From: Microbacteriaceae bacterium
GTDB taxonomy: Bacteria > Actinomycetota > Actinomycetes > Actinomycetales > Microbacteriaceae
DNA: 64,000 nucleotides
Assembly: GCA_024639845.1 (NCBI GenBank)
Contig: JAHEGG010000004.1
Coordinates: forward strand, 1 to 64,000
Direction of reading: 5' to 3'
Position numbers and translations under genes: made by a program. Positions 61,391-64,000 of the stretch are shown here, piece by piece; position 1 is the stretch's first letter; the number at the start of each line of letters is the position of its first letter. The notes below the pieces were generated by a model, which was given only the letters and a program-made list of their open reading frames with translations, made no database searches and had not been told where the DNA came from.

Positions 61391-61432
61391 AAAAGGGCGA
61401 ACATCCACTGGATGCTCGCCCTTTAACTTTTT
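61391..61432. terminator. Terminator between sufT and bioY
   Basis: Stem AAAGGGCGA (61392-61400) with TCGCCCTTT (61416-61424), with an inner ATCC/GGAT stem and loop, followed by a T-rich run to 61432. The A-run on the left side gives the minus-strand bioY transcript a U-run too, so it probably works in both directions. Confidence 0.9.
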
Positions 61433-61439
61433 CTAGGGT

Positions 61440-62039
61440 CTACTTCTTGAGCGACTTGATTGCGAGCCAAGCACCTGGCAGGAGTCCTGCCGCGATGACT
61501 GCCTTCACAACATCCCAGACCAGGTAAGGAACCATGAACTGAGCAGCGGCGACGATGCTGCCTTCGAAAGCCGCGTTGGCCAGCACAGGAACACCGATCA
61601 GGTAGATGACTGCGGAACCGGTAGCGAAAGCCACGAAGGTCTTGACGACGTTAGAGCTCCACTGACGCTCGGCGAGCAGACCGACCACAAACGCAGCGGC
61701 GATGAAGCCGAAGATGAAGCCTGAGGTTGCGCCAAGGAATGCATCGATTCCGACAACGTGAGAACCGTCACCCTTTGGTGCGAAAACTGGAATGCCGGCT
61801 AGGCCTAGGAGTGCGTAAAGGCCGAGCGAAAGAACGCCACGCTTCGAACCGAGCGAGGCACCGACTAGCAGCACGACCAAGGTCTGGAAGGTAAAAGGAA
61901 CAGGGGATGCCGGAATGGCTAGCTGAGCGGCAACTGCGGTTAGTCCGGCACCGGCTGCAATCAGAGCAATGTCGGTGGCAAGACTTGGCTTGAAAACTAG
62001 GTCGACGATGGTCGGGCGCTGTGCGATTGACAGGGACAT
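61440..62039 (-). CDS. bioY: Biotin transporter S component BioY
   Basis: 199-aa membrane protein with about six hydrophobic helices and the BioY-type segments PVPFTFQTLVVLLVGASLGS and FLGATSGFIFGFIAAA. It binds biotin as the substrate-specific unit of an ECF transporter. The energy-coupling genes (ecfA/ecfT or bioM/bioN) are not near, so it uses a distant module or acts alone. GGAG before the ATG is a good ribosome binding site. No biotin-synthesis gene is in the window, suggesting uptake. Confidence 0.94.
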   Translation of the reverse strand: MSLSIAQRPTIVDLVFKPSLATDIALIAAGAGLTAVAAQLAIPASPVPFTFQTLVVLLVGASLGSKRGVLSLGLYALLGLAGIPVFAPKGDGSHVVGIDAFLGATSGFIFGFIAAAFVVGLLAERQWSSNVVKTFVAFATGSAVIYLIGVPVLANAAFEGSIVAAAQFMVPYLVWDVVKAVIAAGLLPGAWLAIKSLKK

Positions 62040-62069
62040 TAGGCTCCTTGGGATTCGAATACAACTCCG

Positions 62070-62079
62070 ATTGTAGACT
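62070..62079. promoter_or_regulatory. Overlapping divergent -10 elements, bioY and ABC-F gene
   Basis: On the minus strand TACAAT (62070-62075) for bioY; on the plus strand TAGACT (62074-62079) for the ABC-F gene. The two hexamers share two bases, so polymerases could not sit on both at once. No -35 boxes recognised. Confidence 0.4.
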
Positions 62080-62133
62080 AGGGACTTTGGTAGCGCCTGT
62101 CGTTACAAATTCTTTCTAAGGCCAAGTCTTTCG

Positions 62134-63732
62134 ATGATCAACGTTCGCGACCTCGAGATTCGCATTGGTGCACGCGTGCTGATGCAAGACGTGAACTTTC
62201 GAGTGGACAAAGGCGACAAGGTCGGACTGGTCGGGCGAAACGGCGCTGGCAAAACCACGCTCACCAAAATTTTGGCAGGGGATGGGCAGCCAACGGCCGG
62301 CTCGGTTGAGAAGTCTGGCGAAATCGGCTACCTACCGCAAGATCCTCGCACCGGGGACCCTGAGGAACTCGCGCGTACGCGAATCCTCAACGCACGTGGC
62401 CTCGGCGACCTGCTGGCCCAGATGGAACGAGCATCCGAGGATATGGGTTCGGTCGATGAGGCGATCTATAACTCGGCCATGAAGCGCTATGCCAACGCCG
62501 AGGAGCGTTTCGTGGCTCAGGGTGGCTACGCCGCCGAGGCAGAGGCCGCGGCCATCGCCTCTAACCTCGGCCTGAAAGACCACGTCCTAAACCAACCGCT
62601 CAAGACGCTTAGCGGTGGTCAACGTCGACGCATCGAGTTGGCGCGCATCCTGTTTTCGAATGCCGAAACCATGATTCTTGACGAGCCAACCAACCACCTT
62701 GACGCCGATTCGGTGATCTGGTTGCGCGATTTCTTGAAGTCTTATCAAGGTGGGTTGATTGTGATCAGCCACGATGTCGACCTGATCGGCGAGACCGTGA
62801 ACCGGGTTTTCTATCTCGACGCGATGCGCACCGTCATCGACGTCTACAACATGGGTTGGCGCCAATACCTGAAGCAGCGCGAGGCCGACGAAGAGCGTCG
62901 CAAACGCGAACGCTCGAACGCCGAAAAGAAGGCAACCGCCCTGCAACTCCAGGCCGCCAAGTTTGGTGCTAAGGCGACCAAGGCCGTGGCCGCGCAGCAG
63001 ATGCTCAAGCGCGCTGAACGTCTTATGTCGGGCCTCGAGGATGTTCGCCAAGCCGACCGCGTGGCGAAAATCCGTTTCCCAGACCCGGCTCCCTGTGGCA
63101 AGACTCCGCTGATGGCCAGCAACCTGTCTAAGTCTTACGGCTCACTCGAGATTTTCACTGCCGTAGACCTCGCGATCGACAAGGGTTCGAAGGTTGTTGT
63201 GTTGGGACTCAACGGCGCCGGCAAGACCACGTTGCTGCGCATCCTGTCCGGTTTAGACAAGCCGGACACTGGCGCGCTCGAACCAGGGCACGGGTTGAAA
63301 ATCGGTTACTACGCGCAGGAGCACGAAACCTTAGATGTTTCGAAGACGGTGCTGCAGAACATGCAGAAGGCCGCTCCGCAACTTGCCGACACGGATGCTC
63401 GAAAGGTGCTCGGGTCGTTCTTGTTCACCGGTGACGATGTTGACAAACCGGCTGGTGTTTTGAGCGGTGGAGAGAAGACGCGACTCGCGCTGGCTTCACT
63501 AGTGGTGTCTTCGGCCAACGTGCTCTTGCTCGACGAGCCAACCAACAACCTCGACCCAGCGAGCCGCGAAGAGATTCTGCGCGCCCTCGCAACCTTCACC
63601 GGCGCGGTCGTTCTGGTTTCGCACGACGAAGGGGCGGTGCTGGCACTGAATCCGGAGCGAGTTTTGATTCTGCCCGATGGCGTCGAGGATCACTGGAACG
63701 ATGGTTACGCCGACTTAATCTCGCTTAGCTAG
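62134..63732 (+). CDS. ABC-F family ATPase (ribosome-associated type)
   Basis: 532 aa with two ABC domains and no transmembrane segment. Walker A motifs are GRNGAGKTTLTKIL (residues ~34-47) and GLNGAGKTTLLRIL (near 360); signatures are LSGGQRRRIELARI and LSGGEKTRLALASL, and Walker B motifs MILDEPTNHLDADS and LLLDEPTNNLDPAS. The linker between them (about residues 240-310) is charged and helical, as needed to reach the ribosomal P-site. It resembles the actinobacterial protein next to suf genes (Rv1473 type). A role in translation or antibiotic protection is inferred from family only. Confidence 0.9.
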   Translation: MINVRDLEIRIGARVLMQDVNFRVDKGDKVGLVGRNGAGKTTLTKILAGDGQPTAGSVEKSGEIGYLPQDPRTGDPEELARTRILNARGLGDLLAQMERASEDMGSVDEAIYNSAMKRYANAEERFVAQGGYAAEAEAAAIASNLGLKDHVLNQPLKTLSGGQRRRIELARILFSNAETMILDEPTNHLDADSVIWLRDFLKSYQGGLIVISHDVDLIGETVNRVFYLDAMRTVIDVYNMGWRQYLKQREADEERRKRERSNAEKKATALQLQAAKFGAKATKAVAAQQMLKRAERLMSGLEDVRQADRVAKIRFPDPAPCGKTPLMASNLSKSYGSLEIFTAVDLAIDKGSKVVVLGLNGAGKTTLLRILSGLDKPDTGALEPGHGLKIGYYAQEHETLDVSKTVLQNMQKAAPQLADTDARKVLGSFLFTGDDVDKPAGVLSGGEKTRLALASLVVSSANVLLLDEPTNNLDPASREEILRALATFTGAVVLVSHDEGAVLALNPERVLILPDGVEDHWNDGYADLISLS

Positions 63733-63752
63733 CGAGCTCAGGAGGCCGACCT

Positions 63753-64000
63753 CTAGGCTCGGTCTTCGACCTCATTGTCGATTTGCGAGCGCGTCACCTT
63801 GCGGCGCTTCGGCACAAAAGTTGGGTCGGTCTGAACGCGATAGAACTCGTATTCCTTGTTGATCGCCCAGTAGAGCGCGGCAAAGGCGAGAATCGCGAAA
63901 AGAATCCACTGCAGAGCGTAGGACAGGTGGTTGCCTTCGTCGGTGCTCGGCTTCAGCAGGGGAATCGGGTTGGTCGACTGCTGATCTGACTCGGAGATAA
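63753..64000 (-). CDS. SURF1-family cytochrome oxidase assembly protein, 3' end
   Basis: Partial: only the last ~82 residues are in the window; the gene continues to the right. The visible part contains NHLSYALQWILFAILAFAAL, the second transmembrane helix and its HLSYAxQW motif that mark SURF1/Shy1 proteins, then a basic tail ending in acidic residues. SURF1 helps insert heme A into cytochrome c oxidase, in line with ctaA and ctaB nearby. It converges on the ABC-F gene with 20 bp between stops. Confidence 0.85.
   Translation of the reverse strand, partial: ISESDQQSTNPIPLLKPSTDEGNHLSYALQWILFAILAFAALYWAINKEYEFYRVQTDPTFVPKRRKVTRSQIDNEVEDRA

Noticed and set aside
63733-63752. Terminator between the ABC-F gene and SURF1
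   Set aside because: Only a 4-bp GAGG/CCTC repeat without a T-run; not supportable.

Overview
The window looks like the core chromosome of a high-GC Gram-positive bacterium (Actinobacteria). My best guess is the family Microbacteriaceae, possibly one of the small-genome freshwater 'Luna'-type lineages. The lineage markers are RbpA, WhiA, OpcA, a PdtaR-type ANTAR regulator, a helicase-dead PriA, the HGxxPAAW and TIGR02234 proteins inside the trp cluster, and a suf operon containing a Rieske ferredoxin. Base composition looks like the mid-50s percent GC by eye. Genes are packed very tightly, with many 1-8 bp overlaps. The family assignment is inference; no rRNA is present to test it. I see no mobile element, prophage, CRISPR array, defence island or rRNA, and no gene-free stretch longer than about 220 bp.

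Layout. (1) 1-26087, all on +: carB (3' part), pyrF, gmk, rpoZ, coaBC, metK, priA, fmt, rsmB, rpe, hisE, hisG, hisF, hisI, trpE, two small membrane proteins, trpC, trpB, trpA, lgt, gltB, gltD, pyk. This is pyrimidine/purine supply, CoA, SAM, initiator-tRNA formylation, partial His and Trp pathways, lipoprotein maturation, ammonium assimilation and the last step of glycolysis. A hairpin terminator closes it and is shared with a tRNA-Leu(CAA) on the minus strand. (2) 26291-31734: pdtaR, a PaaI-type thioesterase (-), polA, rpsA. (3) 31796-41203: coaE, uvrB, uvrA, uvrC, rapZ, whiA. All three UvrABC genes are contiguous. (4) 41252-45658: sodA, gapA, pgk, tpiA, secG, rbpA. (5) 45661-53746, minus strand: tkt, tal, pgi, zwf, opcA, pgl in transcription order, giving the pentose-phosphate pathway as one run. 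(6) 53906-57141: ctaB (+) facing phrB and ctaA (-), i.e. heme O/heme A synthesis for cytochrome oxidase plus a photolyase. (7) 57357-61361: sufB, sufD, Rieske ferredoxin, sufC, sufT (Fe-S cluster assembly), then a terminator shared with bioY (-). (8) An ABC-F ATPase (+) and the 3' end of a SURF1-family gene (-) at the right edge.

No previously undescribed multi-gene system is visible; nearly every gene belongs to a known family. The most interesting signal is regulatory. Several genes have a TAnnnT hexamer exactly 6 nt before the start codon and no Shine-Dalgarno sequence, which is the signature of leaderless mRNAs. Other intergenic regions repeat the hexamer TAGACT at -10-like positions. A few inverted repeats upstream of sufB, gltB, pyk, gapA and hisE could be operators. 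Several genes usual at these loci in relatives (mihF, yvcK, def, sufS/sufU/sufR) are absent here, which fits genome streamlining.
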